Positions 11,325-23,259 are shown, counted from the first letter of the stretch. The stretch is DNA of 64,000 bases from Diabrotica undecimpunctata (GCF_040954645.1 NC_092803.1:122345961-122409960); one strand, 5' to 3'. Translations and numbers: made by a program. The notes: a model not told the origin generated them from the sequence alone.

Positions 11325-11867
11325 ATTACTGTAGAGAATAGGGCGAGAATAGAACGAGCTAGAGCAGCATTTAGCAATATGAAAAAGCTCCTCATAAGCA
11401 GGGATTTGTCTCTTCCCCTAAAACTACGTCTAGTTAAATGCTACATTTTTCCGATCTTACTGTATGGTGTGGAGGTCTGGACGCTGACGGAGACGCTCAC
11501 GAGAAAACTAGAAGCATTCGAAATGTGGGTGTACCGACGCATTCTTCGTATATCCTGGACCGAACATGTCACCAACATAGAGGTAATCCAAAGAATCGGA
11601 AAGGAGAAAGAAATCGTGAATACAATTAAACAAAGAAAGCTTGAATATCTAGGCCACATATTGAGACACGATAAGTACCGTCTACTGCAATTGATTGTCC
11701 AGGGAAAAATAGACAGTAAGCGAGGGCCAGGCAGGAGAAGACACTCGTGGCTCCAAAATCTGAGGAAGTGGTTCGGGCTCACATCGGTCGAACTATTCAG
11801 AAGCGCCGCAAACAAGATCAGAATTGCCATGTTAATAGCGAACGTTCTCAACGGACAGGGCACTTGA
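11325..11867 (+). pseudogene. LINE reverse transcriptase C-terminal fragment
   Basis: The reading LPLKLRLVKCYIFPILLYGV, then MWVYRRILRISW, then KLEYLGHILRHDKYRLLQLI and RRRHSWLQNLRKWF is the typical C-terminal third of insect non-LTR reverse transcriptases. It ends in a stop followed by GAAGAAGAAG, a LINE 3' tail. It is 5'-truncated, as usual for target-primed insertion. Confidence 0.85.
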
Positions 11868-12404
11868 AGAAGAAGAACTGTTGTAGTATCGGTACCAGGT
11901 GCTTTACTAATTTTTAACAGTGATGGATTCAGTGATGGATGGAAATAATCAATTTTTGTTTTTAATTATCTTGGAGAGGGGAGGTTGAAATGACTAGTGA
12001 TAAAAACCATGACAAACGGAAGTGTGTGTCTGTGAAGTTTCATTTTATGACTAGAGACATAATCCATTAGCATGTTTTGAATTATTAATTAATTTTTTTT
12101 ATACAATTGTTATAGAGAGAATCCGTAACAACAATAAAATCTAATCTTCTATTGACACACATATAAGTACGTACCTACGTTAAAATTTTTTTTTATTATC
12201 GTTATATTTTTTTTTATTTTATTTATATTTTTTTTATTTTATTTTTTTTTATTTTTTTTGTTACTTTTTTTTTACTGGAAGGAAAAGGAAAATATAAGGT
12301 TTTGCTGATTTTTTACATACGCCTAGGGGTCTATCAAGGCGATTTGCACAACACAAAATTAGACCACAGATAGAAAGGTTAACAACTGGGTTAAAACACA
12401 GGAC

Positions 12405-13373
12405 TTATATAACTAACTTTTTATGTGTGAAATATATACACTGTTTCCATAATACATTTAGAAATTTCATTTCACGTATGTGGCGAAAAACTATTTCATA
12501 TATATGCAAGTTATTGGTTTTTATTAAATCTGCTAAATTAAAAGGTCTTTTAATAGGAATTTTTTCATTATTGATATACTCGTATATTTTTATTATAAAT
12601 TGGTTTATACATCGTGTATTTAATGAGCTTAAAACTAAATGCTCAATTGAGCCTTCTTCGCCACATTCGCAAAATGGATTTTCAGCTAAATTAATTCTAA
12701 ATTTATGTAACGGAGACAGAGCATGGTTAAATCTTATTCTACATAGTATTCTAATCATATCTTTATTAAAATTTGAGTTTTTGAACCACGTTGAGGACTG
12801 TATTTTTGGTTTTATATCTTTATAATATAATCCTTTGTTGGACAAATTGTACATTGTTTGCCATGAATTTATCATTTTTTTCCTTAGATGAGAATTTAGA
12901 TCTTCAATTACACATTTATATTCTGATTCTTTAGATGGTTCATTATATTTAGCAATTTTGTCTACTATTTCATTATTTAATATTCCACAATGAGCTTTTA
13001 TCCAACAAAACATTATATTCGATCCTCTTAATTTTATTGTACCCACCAGGTTTATAATTTCAGATAACACATAATTAAATCCAATATCGTTATATTTAGA
13101 AATATTTTCAATTTTTTGTATTGAACTTTTACTATCAGAGAATATAACGTAATTAGATTTTGTTCCTGGCAAATTACTATTATATTTAAGTGCTTCTAAT
13201 ATTGCTATTAATTCAGCGGTATATATTGAGGTTTTAATATTTAGATCTACTACTGTACTCAATTTTCGATCTTGATCGTAAAAGGCAGATGTAACCTTTA
13301 AATCTGATTTAGATGCATCTGAAAAAATATATGAATAATTAGGGAACATAGATTTTATGTCAGCTTGGAACAT
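12405..13373 (-). pseudogene. RNase H and C-terminal region of the I-type LINE
   Basis: All four RNase H acidic positions are visible: FSDAS, TAELIAI, FSDSKS and NEIVDKIAK. It ends with a Cys-rich tail (CECGEEGSIEHL). This is the best preserved part of the element, 322 codons without a stop. Confidence 0.85.
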
Positions 13374-13795
13374 GCTATTCCGGATTTGAAGTCGAAATAT
13401 CCTTACTAAGTTGTATGCTTACGTATTTGTACGATTCAATATTAGGAATTGTAGGCTTTTTTTGCCAACATTTCATTCATTTCATTCCTTAACTGGATCG
13501 TAAATACTGAGTTCAAAGCATTTTTGGACTACCGGACTTTTCTTTGGAGAGAAATTTAGTGGAGGTTCATTGCATTCTGCATTTAAATTTGAAATGGGTG
13601 TACTCTTAAGTGCACCTATACTTATTCTTAAGACTTTATTTACTAGCCTATCTAATTTCTGCAGGTGAGTCTTCGCTGCTTGGCTATAAAAAATTTACCC
13701 ATAATCTATTATTGAACGAATATAAGCTTTATAAAAGGTAAGCGTAATATTTGGATCAGCTCCCCAACTTGTATGACACACTGATCTTATTGCAT

Positions 13796-15138
13796 TTAAT
13801 CCTTTTTCTGTTTTTTCCACAATAACTTCCTATCTATTACCATACCCAAATAATTAATGGATGATTGAACCTCAAAATTAACGTCATTGAATACTATAGA
13901 TTGTGGTAATCTATGTTTTTTGGAGAATATACATGCTTGGGTTTTCTTTGTAGAGATGCTGAGTCCTATGTTAAAATAATACTCTTCTATTGTCGAAAAC
14001 ATTTCACTCATTATATTGATACCTTGATCGATTTCAACTTTAGGTACATATATACACACATCATCCACAAACTGTAGAACATTTCCCCTTGTATTAATTT
14101 TTTTGTGTAATTCTGAGGTATAAATGAGATATAGTAAAGGACTAAGGATGCTTGCGGTAACCCAACATTAGAAATTCTTGGATCCGATAGTTCATTGTTA
14201 ATTTGAAGTTGTAGACTCCTATTTGAATACAATTTTATTATTTTTTTACCAAAGTCACTGGGTATTCCTATCTTCTCCATTTGTTGATAGAGGATATTTA
14301 ATTTGACATTGTCATATGCACCTTCTTTCTTCATCTATTAATAGAGATACCAAGGATTTACGTTCAGAAAAGGATATATTAATGTCAAGGACAAGGTTAG
14401 CTATATTTTCTGATGTCGATCTAAGTTTACGAAACCCATATTGTGTATCACTAATTTTGTTATTTTTCTCTAACCATAATTCAAGTCTTCTCTTTACCAT
14501 CCGTTCGAATGTTTTTAAAATACAGGATCCTAACGAAATTTCTCTATATGAATCCGCTGAGTCTATATCTTTATTTGGTTTTAAAATCGGTATAATTACA
14601 TAATCTTTCCATGAATCCGGAAATTCAGATTTCATCCATATTAAATTAATTATATTTAACAACTTTATTTTCTGACACCTTGGTAAGTAGTACAGCATAA
14701 TATAATGGACATTGTCTAAGCCAGGAGCAGTATTTTTATGACATTTTAAACTATATTCTAGTTCTTTTAGAGTAAATTAATTTAACAAATAGTTTGAATT
14801 ATTATTATTCGCCTTTTTAGCATGGTTTGTATTTAAATTTGGTGGAACCCAGGGTGGAGCTAACTTAGTCCAATTATCTTTCTTTACTTGATTTTTTGGG
14901 ACATTATAAGTATTTTTGATTTTTTTAATTTCTTTCCAAATTTCTTGGACCGGAGTATTTTATTTAATTTATTACAAAATTCTCGCCAAGAAGCTTTTTT
15001 ACTTTTTAATATTGTTTTTTTCTTAATTGCCTCTGCTTTCTGATATTTTATGTAATTTTCGTATGTACTATTTCGTTTAAATTCTAAAAAAGCTTCTGCT
15101 GAAATTTTATAGCTTGTGCACATTCTGGGTTCCACCAT
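13796..15138 (-). pseudogene. Reverse transcriptase of the I-type LINE, frameshifted
   Basis: Pieces in three frames: 15138-14884 (linker, ASWREFCNKLN), 14698-14312 (WKDYVIIPILKPNKD, QYGFRKLRST), 14334-14011 (GLPQAS) and 14068-13796 (VDD box read FVDDVCIY, then INYLGMVIDRKL). Frameshifts break it at the overlaps. Confidence 0.8.
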
Positions 15139-15334
15139 TTTTTATTAAACTTACTATTGATCGTCATTTTTTTTCTTAGGTATTAATAATTCACAAGCAT
15201 CATTAATTATATTGATAAATGTATTATATATGTTTTGTATTATATATATTAATATTTTCATCAGTATTTATATCTTTGGTATCAGTAGTTACAAGAATCG
15301 AAGAAAATAACGACCAATCTGCTCTGTTCACGTT

Positions 15335-15760
15335 TCATCGGGTTCTCTCATTAACTATTGTTATATTATCAACATCGCTTTCAATTATTATTGGAAAGTG
15401 ATCAGAACCTAGAGCTACATTTTTTACGTTCCAATCAAAACAGGAAGATATGTCACTGGAACATATAGTTATGTGCACTGCTGATTTATTTCTAGTGTAT
15501 AATCTAGGTATTATAGTTTCGGCCCCATTATTTAAAAAACATAACTCACAGTCTTCTATTGCTGTTAAGAGACTAAGACCAGCCCTATCATTCTGATCGC
15601 AACCCCATGCGAGAATACGACTTAAATTATTTTTAAAATCGTCAAGCATTTTTATATTGTCCAAAATCATTGAGTTATTCTTTAATACATTTTTAAAAGT
15701 GCTTATAATCATATCACAAATAGAATTTATTTTACAGTTATTATTTGAATTTGAGCTCAT
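15335..15760 (-). pseudogene. Endonuclease C-terminal part of the I-type LINE
   Basis: Contains LAWGCDQNDRAG, then CFLNNG, PRLYTRNKSAVHITICSS and VALGSDHFPIII. This is the second half of an APE-type endonuclease, with SDHFP as its catalytic His motif. The N-terminal half with the first catalytic residues is absent. Confidence 0.75.
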
Positions 15761-16927
15761 TGTTGATTGGGAATAATTAGGGATATTTCTATAATTTTGA
15801 TATACCGGTTGACTACTAGTAGATGTAGATGAAAGAATCTCCTTATGCTCGTCAGAATATCCTGAAAACGGGAATAATTAGGATAACTTTCTAAATTTCG
15901 TCTGCATTTAACTGGTACTGAGTAATGAGTGCTTTTATTTACATTCTTTATCACCGTTGCGTAACTATGATCATATTTTTTATTAGCCTCACTATAGGAT
16001 AAATTTTCTGTGGCCATATATGTTTTAATTTGTTTCTGACGATGAAATTCTTCACAATTTTTCCTATCCGTTGCTTCATGATTTCCTTTGCATAAAATAC
16101 ATGATGTCAATTGCGAATTACAAGAATTTGTTTCATGTTCATTGCCGCATTTTCCACATCGAACTTTACCTCTACATTGTGTATTAATGTGACCGTACCT
16201 CATGCATTGTCTGCATTGAATTACTCGTGAAACATATATGTCTACATCGTAAATAATTTTTTTTATTACTACCTGTTTAGGTATCATTTGCCCCTTAAAA
16301 GTAACAATAACTGTCATTGTAGGGAGTAACTCACCATTTACCTTTCATTTTATTCTCCTTACTTCATAAACTTTAAAATTATTTCCATATTTAGGTTTAA
16401 TTATGTTTAATAAATCATCGTCTTTGATATCTCCATTGATATTTCCATATTTAGGTTTAATTATGTTTAATAAATCATCGTCTTTGATATCCTTGTCAAT
16501 ACTTTTTATTACACCTTTTTTGTATGTAAAGAAAGTGGGTATATAAGCCTCGTAATTTTTTTCCTGAAATACTTTAGATTCGACTAATTTGTTGGAACTA
16601 TTGAATGAATTTAATTCGACTTTAACTTTATTTCTACCAGTTACAGAAATATTTAAAATGTTATCCCTGATCTCCGGTTCTGCGTTTAAAATTAATCTAG
16701 CAGTAGAAATTTTATGAAACTTACCTATGTTTCCTTCTTTACTTTGCACAAATACATAATATGGACCTTGGTCCGTTGAACTATATTTATTTTTTTGTTT
16801 TAATATTTTTTCAATACCACTTGTTTCGTCGCTTTTTCCATTTCCGATAAATTCCATATTCACTTCATCTATAATAATACTTTTTCCCCTTTTAGGAGGT
16901 TCATATCTTCCGTCCGAATCCCCGATC
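15757..16927 (-). pseudogene. ORF1 (gag-like) of the I-type LINE, one in-frame stop
   Basis: The frame starts at the ATG near 16927 (MIGDSDGRYEPPKR; a further upstream ATG at 16995 is in frame). It is closed by a single TGA at 16345-16347 and continues in the same frame to 15757. The C-terminal part has CRQCMRYGHINTQC, CGKCGNEHETNSC and CILCKGNHEATDRKNC, three zinc knuckles used for RNA binding. A 20-residue unit is duplicated just before the stop. Confidence 0.8.
16381..16500 (-). repeat. Tandem 60-bp duplication in LINE ORF1
   Basis: 16381-16440 and 16441-16500 share their first 51 bases. In protein this gives DIKDDDLLNIIKPKYGN twice. 60 is a multiple of three, so the frame is kept. Confidence 0.95.
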
Positions 16928-16984
16928 ATAACAATCGAAAAACAAATAAACAAACACTTAATGAAGACTCGTTCATGCACTGAT

Positions 16985-17160
16985 AAGAACTTCATCCATC
17001 AATTCCCTCTTTTCTGAGATCTTCCTTTACGCTATGAAACCATCTTTGTCTGGGTCGTCCTTTCCTCCTTTTCCTGATTGGGTCCCGTTTTAGGATCATC
17101 TTTGGCATTCTCTTTTTGTCCGTTCTCATCACTTCCAACTTGTATATGATGATTTAATAT
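16985..17160 (-). pseudogene. LINE C-terminal tail relic
   Basis: The minus strand reads KLEVMRTDKKRMPKMILKRD, then KRRKGRPRQRWFHSVKEDLR, then a stop. GRPRxRW...V.EDLR is the common end of insect LINE ORF2 proteins. It adjoins the 5' end of the I-type LINE. Confidence 0.7.
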
Positions 17161-17229
17161 TGTACAGTATATGCTAATATTATTAGGAGCATGATGAGTT
17201 GTGTTTAATACATTATATACTTTTTTTAG

Positions 17230-17532
17230 AATGAAATCAAGTCATTTTCATCAGATATTAAATACGTTGATATACCTGTACCTGCCGGCTGCGAGGAAAT
17301 TTTTGTAAGATTTTCAAATTCGGAGTGTGCCAAAGAATTTTGCAATAAAGAATATCCTGGCGACAAGACTTTGTTGGAAGGAGATGAAGAACAAATGTAT
17401 TGGGAAAAAATACAGAATGACCGAAGCATAAAATTTTCAAAAAATGTTAAAAAACAAAGAGGAAGAGACAAGTTACTGAAGAAAGCGGAGAAGGAAAGGG
17501 CTAAGCATATTAAATTTGATGAAGGGGAATGA
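17230..17532 (+). CDS. Larp7: Larp7 last exon (xRRM end and C-terminal tail)
   Basis: The exon starts after a T-run ending in AG (17228-17229) in phase 0. It gives NEIKSFSSDIKYVDIPVPAG (end of strand 1 and RNP-like YVD strand of the xRRM), then IFVRFSNSECAKEF, GDEEQMYWEKIQNDR, and a tail with KKQRGRDKLLKKAEKERAKH and IKFDEGE before TGA. The order DxEQxYWxKI, KK.RG..KL..KAEK and KHI.F at the very end is diagnostic of metazoan Larp7. The xRRM grips the 3' hairpin of 7SK RNA. AATAAA at 17633-17642 follows. Confidence 0.88.
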   Translation, partial: NEIKSFSSDIKYVDIPVPAGCEEIFVRFSNSECAKEFCNKEYPGDKTLLEGDEEQMYWEKIQNDRSIKFSKNVKKQRGRDKLLKKAEKERAKHIKFDEGE

Positions 17533-17632
17533 TGATTTACCAATGTTTTGTATTTCTATAGATGTAAGTTTCTATAGATGTAAGATTCTATAGATATAAG
17601 AAATGTTTAACTTGTTTACTTTAATTATAATT

Positions 17633-17642
17633 AATAAATAAA
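17633..17642 (+). terminator. Polyadenylation signal of Larp7
   Basis: Two overlapping AATAAA hexamers about 100 bases after the stop codon. Confidence 0.7.
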
Positions 17643-17649
17643 GATTTAC

Positions 17650-18119
17650 CTATAGATTTATTTTATGTCCTATATTGTTAACCAGGATTATTTTGTTTTT
17701 CCTGATCCAGTTTGAGCTTTTTTATTTCCTGGCATTATAAAATAAAAAAGATTTTCCATTTTTTGTCTTCAAATAACTGAAAAATCAATTGAATTTAATA
17801 AATCGGCTTACAATAATTATAAAATAAACACAAAGAAAGTATTGTTTAGCTCAAATTAATTGGACCATCACCAAATTAATAACAAATATTTATTCGTCCA
17901 ATAAAATCTGTTTTTTTTTCTGGAAATTATATTATCAAGTGTGCATTGAAGACATAATTTATGACGTTAATTGAATGATTTAATTTAGTTACTTGTCAAA
18001 ATGGTTCGGGAAAGTGTTTATTTATCGATTTACGAAATTCCATTGTTGGGACATATAACTTTCTGGACAAAATTGCTCAAAATTTAAGTATTCCTCAAGA
18101 AATATAATTTAATAGTTAA
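17650..18119. other. Intergenic stretch without recognisable features
   Basis: AT-rich; nothing supportable on either strand. Confidence 0.5.
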
Positions 18120-18295
18120 AAAAATGGGAAGTTTCGAAACAAGTTGCAATTGTTCGTACTACTTCAAAGATTACCGAAAGAGATGAGCGGGCTCTTCAGA
18201 CACTTATTAAACAAGACCGCCGTGCTTCTTCTCGAGAATTTGCTGTAAAATGAGCTCATGCTGTTAGTAGATCAATTTCAAAAAACACTTGTTTG
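18120..18295 (+). pseudogene. Tc1-like transposase fragment
   Basis: The reading VAIVRTTSKITERDERALQT, then LIKQDRRASSREFAVK, then a stop, resembles the linker and second helix-turn-helix of Tc1 transposases (DRR.SSREIA). Short and isolated. Confidence 0.5.
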
Positions 18296-18539
18296 GGAAG
18301 AATCAAAAAGTGGGATATTGATTCTATAAGGTAAGTTTTTACAAGCAACACTTGATCCCATCTTAAATATTCAAACTTATCTCACTTTAAGCAAAGGTAA
18401 ACCACTTCTTACAAAGAAAAAACAGTATATGACATAAATATAAACAGAACCAAAGCAACAAGCAAGAATACGTATACAGAACTTATATCAACAAATAGGT
18501 CTGTCAATATAAACACAAAATAGACTAAAATCCTAGTAC

Positions 18540-18860
18540 AAAGCCAATCGAAGAGAGCAACATGACCCACTTGACAGTTGACAACTTAGAAAAAGCTGAT
18601 AGCTTTATCTATTTCGGAGTCAACATCACAAAGAATAACATATACGATAACAAAATAATCATCCTAGCTAATGCGGCATATGTACTCTGCTATGAACCAG
18701 ATGTGTAAATCACGAGACGTACATAAAAAATGACTAGGATAGGAATCTACAAGACAATAGTAATAATACAATAGTGAGCAATGCTATTGATATAACACTT
18801 GGCTATTGACTCGAAAGTCTGTAAACGCATGGTTGAAAGAAAGTCGACTGAAGTGTGGTA
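18540..18860 (+). pseudogene. LINE reverse transcriptase relic
   Basis: The reading LTVDNLEKADSFIYFGVNIT, followed by I.LANAAY and, in other frames, RIGIYKTIV, corresponds to the block after the RT active site (L..V..F.YLG..I...). It is heavily decayed with several frame changes. 18860-19200 holds nothing I can name. Confidence 0.55.
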
Positions 18861-19215
18861 GAAATTTCATGTTTTACGACATAATGAGGTCTGAATAAAG
18901 GAATTAGAATATTAAGTGAAAATGAAAATCGGAATTTAGATTACGACAGAATATTTAGTAAATAGAAAGTTGAATCAAGAGTTAAGCTCCAACTATTTTT
19001 AGAATAAAAATAGTAAAATAAAATATAAAGTTAATAAATGAATAAGATCTAAAGGAATTGAAATAAAATAATTATTTAAAAAAAAAAACAAACATATGAA
19101 GTTTACCTATAGATTTTTTTATAGGATTTTAAATAATGATCTAATAATTGTACGACCTTTAACGTTATCTACTTAATCTTAAGATCCGTATTTATTTGCT
19201 TTAATCCGATTATTT

Positions 19216-19227
19216 TATATATAAATA
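19216..19227 (+). promoter_or_regulatory. TATA box of the cathepsin-like gene
   Basis: TATATATAAATA lies 32-43 bases before the ATG at 19259, so the 5' UTR would be very short. No TCAGT initiator was seen. Confidence 0.55.
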
Positions 19228-19258
19228 CCATGTTATTATAAATGTTATCAAATTTAAA

Positions 19259-19322
19259 ATGAAATTCTTTATTGTTGTCTTCTGTTTCTGCATTCTCAAA
19301 TGTATAGCTAACAAATATAGTG
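19259..19322 (+). CDS. Cathepsin L-like pseudo-protease, exon 1 (signal peptide)
   Basis: ATG at 19259 opens MKFFIVVFCFCILKCIANKY, a short basic start and a hydrophobic core typical of a secretory signal peptide. The exon ends in phase 1 at G19322 before GTAAGT. Joining it to 25280 keeps the frame (G+AC gives Asp). In ordinary cathepsin L genes about 90-100 residues of propeptide with ERFNIN and GNFD motifs come next. I found no exon for it between 19323 and 25279; that stretch is filled with LINE relics. A phase 1-1 exon I failed to see cannot be excluded. Confidence 0.75.
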
Positions 19323-19379
19323 GTAAGTGATTTTTATTTTTTATGTCGAATAAATATTGTGTATAAATATATAATTGTT

Positions 19380-20400
19380 GAACATTCATGCCCGTCCAAG
19401 TTCTGATATTGCGAAGCTATGACATGCCTTTTCTGCCTACTCCTCTTCGGCCCTCTATCTTCCCGTTAATTATTAATCGCAACAGGTTGTATTTGTCATT
19501 TCTCATTATGTGGCCTAGGTACGAGGTCTTTCTTTTCTTTATTTGTTGTTATAAGTTCTAGCTCTCTATTTATGGTGTTTAATACTGTTCGATTTGTAAT
19601 GTGTTGTGTCCATGATATTCTGAGCATTCTGCGATAAAGCCACATTTCAAAGGCTTCTAGTCGTCTCATGGTATTTAATTTTAATGTCCAGTCTTCAATT
19701 CCATACGGAAGGACTAACCAAATGTATTATTTAATAACTCTAATTCGGATGTCTAAGCTTAGTTTTTGGTTATAGATAATTTGCTTCCATTTATTGTACA
19801 TTATAGCTAGCTTGTTTTTATTTAATAGGATGAAATAGTAAACTTTTGATTTCTTAATATAATCGTATCATTATAATCATCGGTGGTGTGACATACTCGG
19901 CGAATGCTAAAGTTTGAACTGATTTTTTTTTTTTTTAATATAAGCCCTATGTTATCTAAGTTAGCGTCTCGGATAATCTTTTCTAAGGCCAAGTTAAAGA
20001 GCTGGCATGCCAGCGCATCGCCTTGTCGCAGTCCTCTATTTGTTTCAAAGGGAGCTGATGAGACGTTCTAAATGTTTACTACGGATAACTTTAGGAACTT
20101 TGGGACATTTTTTAGGAATTCTGCGCAAAATGAAAATTTGGTTAATGATCAAATGTTTGGCCTGAAACCAGCCTGATATTCCGATAGATAGACTTCTTTG
20201 TATAACTTCAATCTCTCATACAAGATGTTGGTATTATCAGGCAATATTCAGAGGGGTTATTCTTCGGTAGTTATCTAATTCTAGTTTGTTTCCATCTTTA
20301 TCCAAATACTACTCCTATGCTCCAGTTCTCTGAAAATTCTTCATCTGCCCAGATCTTATAAACTATTTCTAGTTATCCGTTCACAGATCACAATATTTTG
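19380..20400 (-). pseudogene. LINE relic with RT core and C-terminal end
   Basis: In intron 1 of the cathepsin-like gene. The minus strand reads RGLRQGDALACQLFNLALEK (about 20040-19980), the RT block before the active site, and YLGHIMRNDKYNLLRLIING (about 19520-19460), the C-terminal block. Frameshifts throughout. An ADD box was not found. Confidence 0.7.
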
Positions 20401-20409
20401 GTAGGAAAA

Positions 20410-22400
20410 GTAAGACAGATTGAAAAGAGTTACAAAGATTAATAAGCAAACAGTTACTACTGATAGAGAAAAGATGTCAAATGATACCATTAAACAAGAA
20501 ATAATCAGTGTATTAGAACAAAAAATTAAGTTGAAATCAAGAAAAAGTGAAAGATTGAGGAAAACTGTACGAGAATTAAAGATATATTACAGACCGTTCA
20601 AGAAACAAAATTAAGTGCAGTAAAAACAAGGGTAGATGACAGAAGGTATACACTGAGACTCATGGACCAAACAAGAGAAGTCAGAAATAAAGATAAAAGC
20701 GAATACAAGAGGATTCACGCAATAATCAGGCAAAAAATAAGATGTAAAAACACAATTTTATAGTTAATGTAATGAATCAAACACTATGACAAGAAACAAA
20801 CGGAAACAACTATCCCAAAGTTTGCCACAGTACTAAAGAAACATTGTGCAAAGACATGCAGTGATTATGGGACAATAACTCTGATGAGTTACGTTTTGAG
20901 AATTTTCCTGCGAGTAATACATGGCAGAATATACATGATATTAGAGGAGAGAGTTAGCAATACTCATTTCGGATTTAGAAGTGGTTTGGATACGAGAGAA
21001 ACCTTGTTCAGTATACAAGTTCTGATCTATATATGCAGAGATATAATCATCACGTATACATCTGTGCAATCGATTTTGAAATAGCTTTTGACAATAAAAT
21101 TAAATTAAATTAGAAATAAATCGCGAAAGTGGAAATCCGAAGAATTGTATTGACGAAACCTTTACTGTTTATGAGTAATAAAAACCAATTCGCCAAGGAT
21201 TTTTGCTTAGAACGGGGAGATATGTTGTAGAATGCAAATTTTAGATTCTCCATATCTCTCTTTACATCTTTTAACATCGTCTGTTTTGACTTGAAATTCT
21301 TAGAAGGTACAGATTAAAGCAAAAATCTGAATTTTGGTTTCGTCAATAGAAATCTTCGGATTTCTACCTACGAGATTTATTATCAGATGTCGCTATAGCT
21401 TCCATACTGAAGTCGTTTTATTGTTGCTTCTTTTCGACGGAAAAGTTTGTTTTCACTTTCAGAGCTTCTGTAACAGTCGCTCTGATGAGTCCTGTTAGGA
21501 TAAAATACGTATAAGCGAATATACAGAGGCACTACACGTGAAATTAAATCTTAACTGTCTTTCTTTTAAATTAGAAATATTGAAAACAGCTGGATTGGAC
21601 AAGAAAAATTTACAAATAATTACAAATCTATACTGGCATCAAGTGACAAGAATAAAAGTTAAACAAGAACTATCAGATGAAATAAATATAAAAAGAGGAG
21701 TGAGACAAAACTGTAAACTATTGCCTTTACTCTTTAACTTGCATTCAGAAGAAACATTTAAGCCCTAATGGAGACAACAGAAGGTATTATTGTGAATGGT
21801 GTAACCGTAAACAATATTAGATATGCCGACGATACCTTAGTGCTGGCTAATTGCGAAGAAGACCTTCAAAATCTAATTAACCTGTAATCAGTAAAGCAAA
21901 GCAAACCTGTAATCAGTATGGATTAAAACTCAACATTAAGAAAACTAAATATATGATACAACGTTTGAATGACATATTGCTATATCTCTTCAGTGCTACT
22001 GTATGGAGTAGAAGCGTGGAGTCTAAGTGAGACGACGTTTATAAACATTGCGAACCTTTGAGATATGGGTATACAGATGATTACTAAGAATAAGTTGGGT
22101 CGACAGAGTTAGAAATGAGAAGGTCCTTAGATACCTGAACTAAACAACACAACTGGTCAATATAATAAAGACCCTGAAAAATATGAACTTTTACATCTGA
22201 TTGTTCCGGAAAAGATCCAAGGTAAACGTGGTCCTGGTAGAAGAAGAACATCATGGCTGAAAAATATAAGACAATGGTATGGAAAAATCAACTACATCAA
22301 TATTTAGAGCTGCTGTCAATAAAGTCACGATAGCGATTATGGTAGCCAGCATGATATCCAACGATCGATAGCGGTCATGAAACTAGAAAAAGAAGTTTAA
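20410..22400 (+). pseudogene. LINE reverse transcriptase relic, split by a SINE-like insertion
   Basis: Readable blocks: FLRVIHGRIYMILEERVSNT, then HFGFRSGLDTRETLF (20884-21085), LEILKTAGLDKKNLQIITNL, IKRGVRQNCKLLPLLFN (21570-21770), and NIRYADDTLVLANCEEDLQN (about 21810-21870), an intact YADD box. The end (about 22200-22400) has KIQGKRGPGRRRTSWLKNI. It lies in cathepsin intron 1 and is degraded by stops and frameshifts. Confidence 0.8.
21119..21565. mobile_element. SINE-like insertion with 14-bp target duplication
   Basis: TTAAATTAGAAATA occurs at 21105-21118 and at 21566-21579, exactly where the LINE reading frame is interrupted. A perfect 14-bp duplication around 447 non-coding bases fits target-primed retroposition. 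Inside, GAAATCCGAAGAATTGTATT (about 21137) and GGTTTCGTCAATAGAAATCT (about 21333) belong to an inverted pair, so the RNA could fold. The right half recurs at 29180-29385. Confidence 0.75.
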
Positions 22401-22419
22401 TGTTGTCCTCCGTGTTTTA

Positions 22420-22570
22420 AAAATTCTATTGGGATATCATCACTGCCTGGGATTTGTTGTTTTATAGATTTTGTATGACCATTTTTATTTCATCTACTGT
22501 GGAGGTCTCCATAAATTCCTTGTTTGGATCTCTAGTTCTATATTGTTAGCAGGTTCACCTTACAGCAATT
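22420..22570 (-). pseudogene. LINE RT N-terminal fragment
   Basis: The minus strand reads QIPGSDDIPIEFLKHGG, the motif (PG.D.IP.E.LK.GG) at the start of LINE reverse transcriptases. Nothing else supportable up to 23030. Confidence 0.5.
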
Positions 22571-23040
22571 CTCAGAAGTAATCTGTTTATCTCATAAGAA
22601 AATGTTCTCTGCTGGAAATAAATATATCATCCCTAGAGATGCATAAATTAGTTATTGATTCAAACATTGTCTTATAATGTTTATCTAGTCATTGAAAGTT
22701 CGTGTTTCTTCTTAGCTGATATTTACGTCAGTTTGTGATATTTGTGTATGTTTTCTGTGCAAGAGTTTTTCCTTTTTCTCCATTATTTTCATAAATTCTT
22801 CGTCAAATCATGTTTCTTGCTGAATTTCGGGATCTACCTAATGTGTTTTCGGCTGCAAATTTTAGAGCTTCTTTCCGGTTATTCCATATTTCTGTACTTT
22901 ATTGATCGACTGTCTTGGTTTGGAGTTTTTCTTATATAAGAATGACAGTTTCAGTAACTTCTCGTTTTTAAATATATGTAAATTGTATTGTGTTTGATTG
23001 ATATAATTTTTAGTCCTTCCATCTAATGATATCCAGATGG

Positions 23041-23110
23041 TTTATAAATATTCATCATCATCAGCCCATAGTCGTCCACTGCTGAACATAGGCCTCCTCG
23101 AAAAACCTCC
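23041..23110 (+). repeat. LINE 3'-end sequence (CATCATCATCAGCCCATAG)
   Basis: ATTCATCATCATCAGCCCAT followed by GTCCACTGCTGAACATAGGC is a sequence often seen at insect LINE 3' ends. No coding part is attached. Confidence 0.4.
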
Positions 23111-23259
23111 ATTCAGATAATAATAATATATTCATATAATTATTATCTATAATCCCCAGATTTAGCCATACGGCTCACACTCCCTCTAAGGGGAAAATTC
23201 ACTCGTCCCAGATACCTACGGTATCAAAAGCATTGAGCTCTGGTGGGACTTTTTCCGTG

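Larger units (their letters stand above)
12180..17000 (-). mobile_element. I-type LINE (gag-like ORF1, endonuclease, RT, RNase H)
   Basis: Reading from 17000 down: ORF1 with three zinc knuckles, a partial endonuclease, RT, then RNase H, and an A-rich tail (T-rich on + at 12187-12280). RNase H plus an ORF1 with zinc knuckles points to the I clade. The open frames are broken in several places and the endonuclease N-terminal half is missing, so the copy is dead. Confidence 0.85.
9784..17229 (+). other. Larp7 last intron, 7.4 kb
   Basis: GT at 9784-9785, AG at 17228-17229. It holds a Tc1 relic, a possible LTR, a LINE tail, a 4.8 kb I-type LINE and another LINE tail, all listed separately. About 11060-11320 and 11870-12180 hold nothing I can name. 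Confidence 0.8.

Noticed and set aside
17226..17543. Minus-strand frame of 105 codons
   Set aside because: Shadow of the Larp7 last exon, which has family motifs and a splice site.
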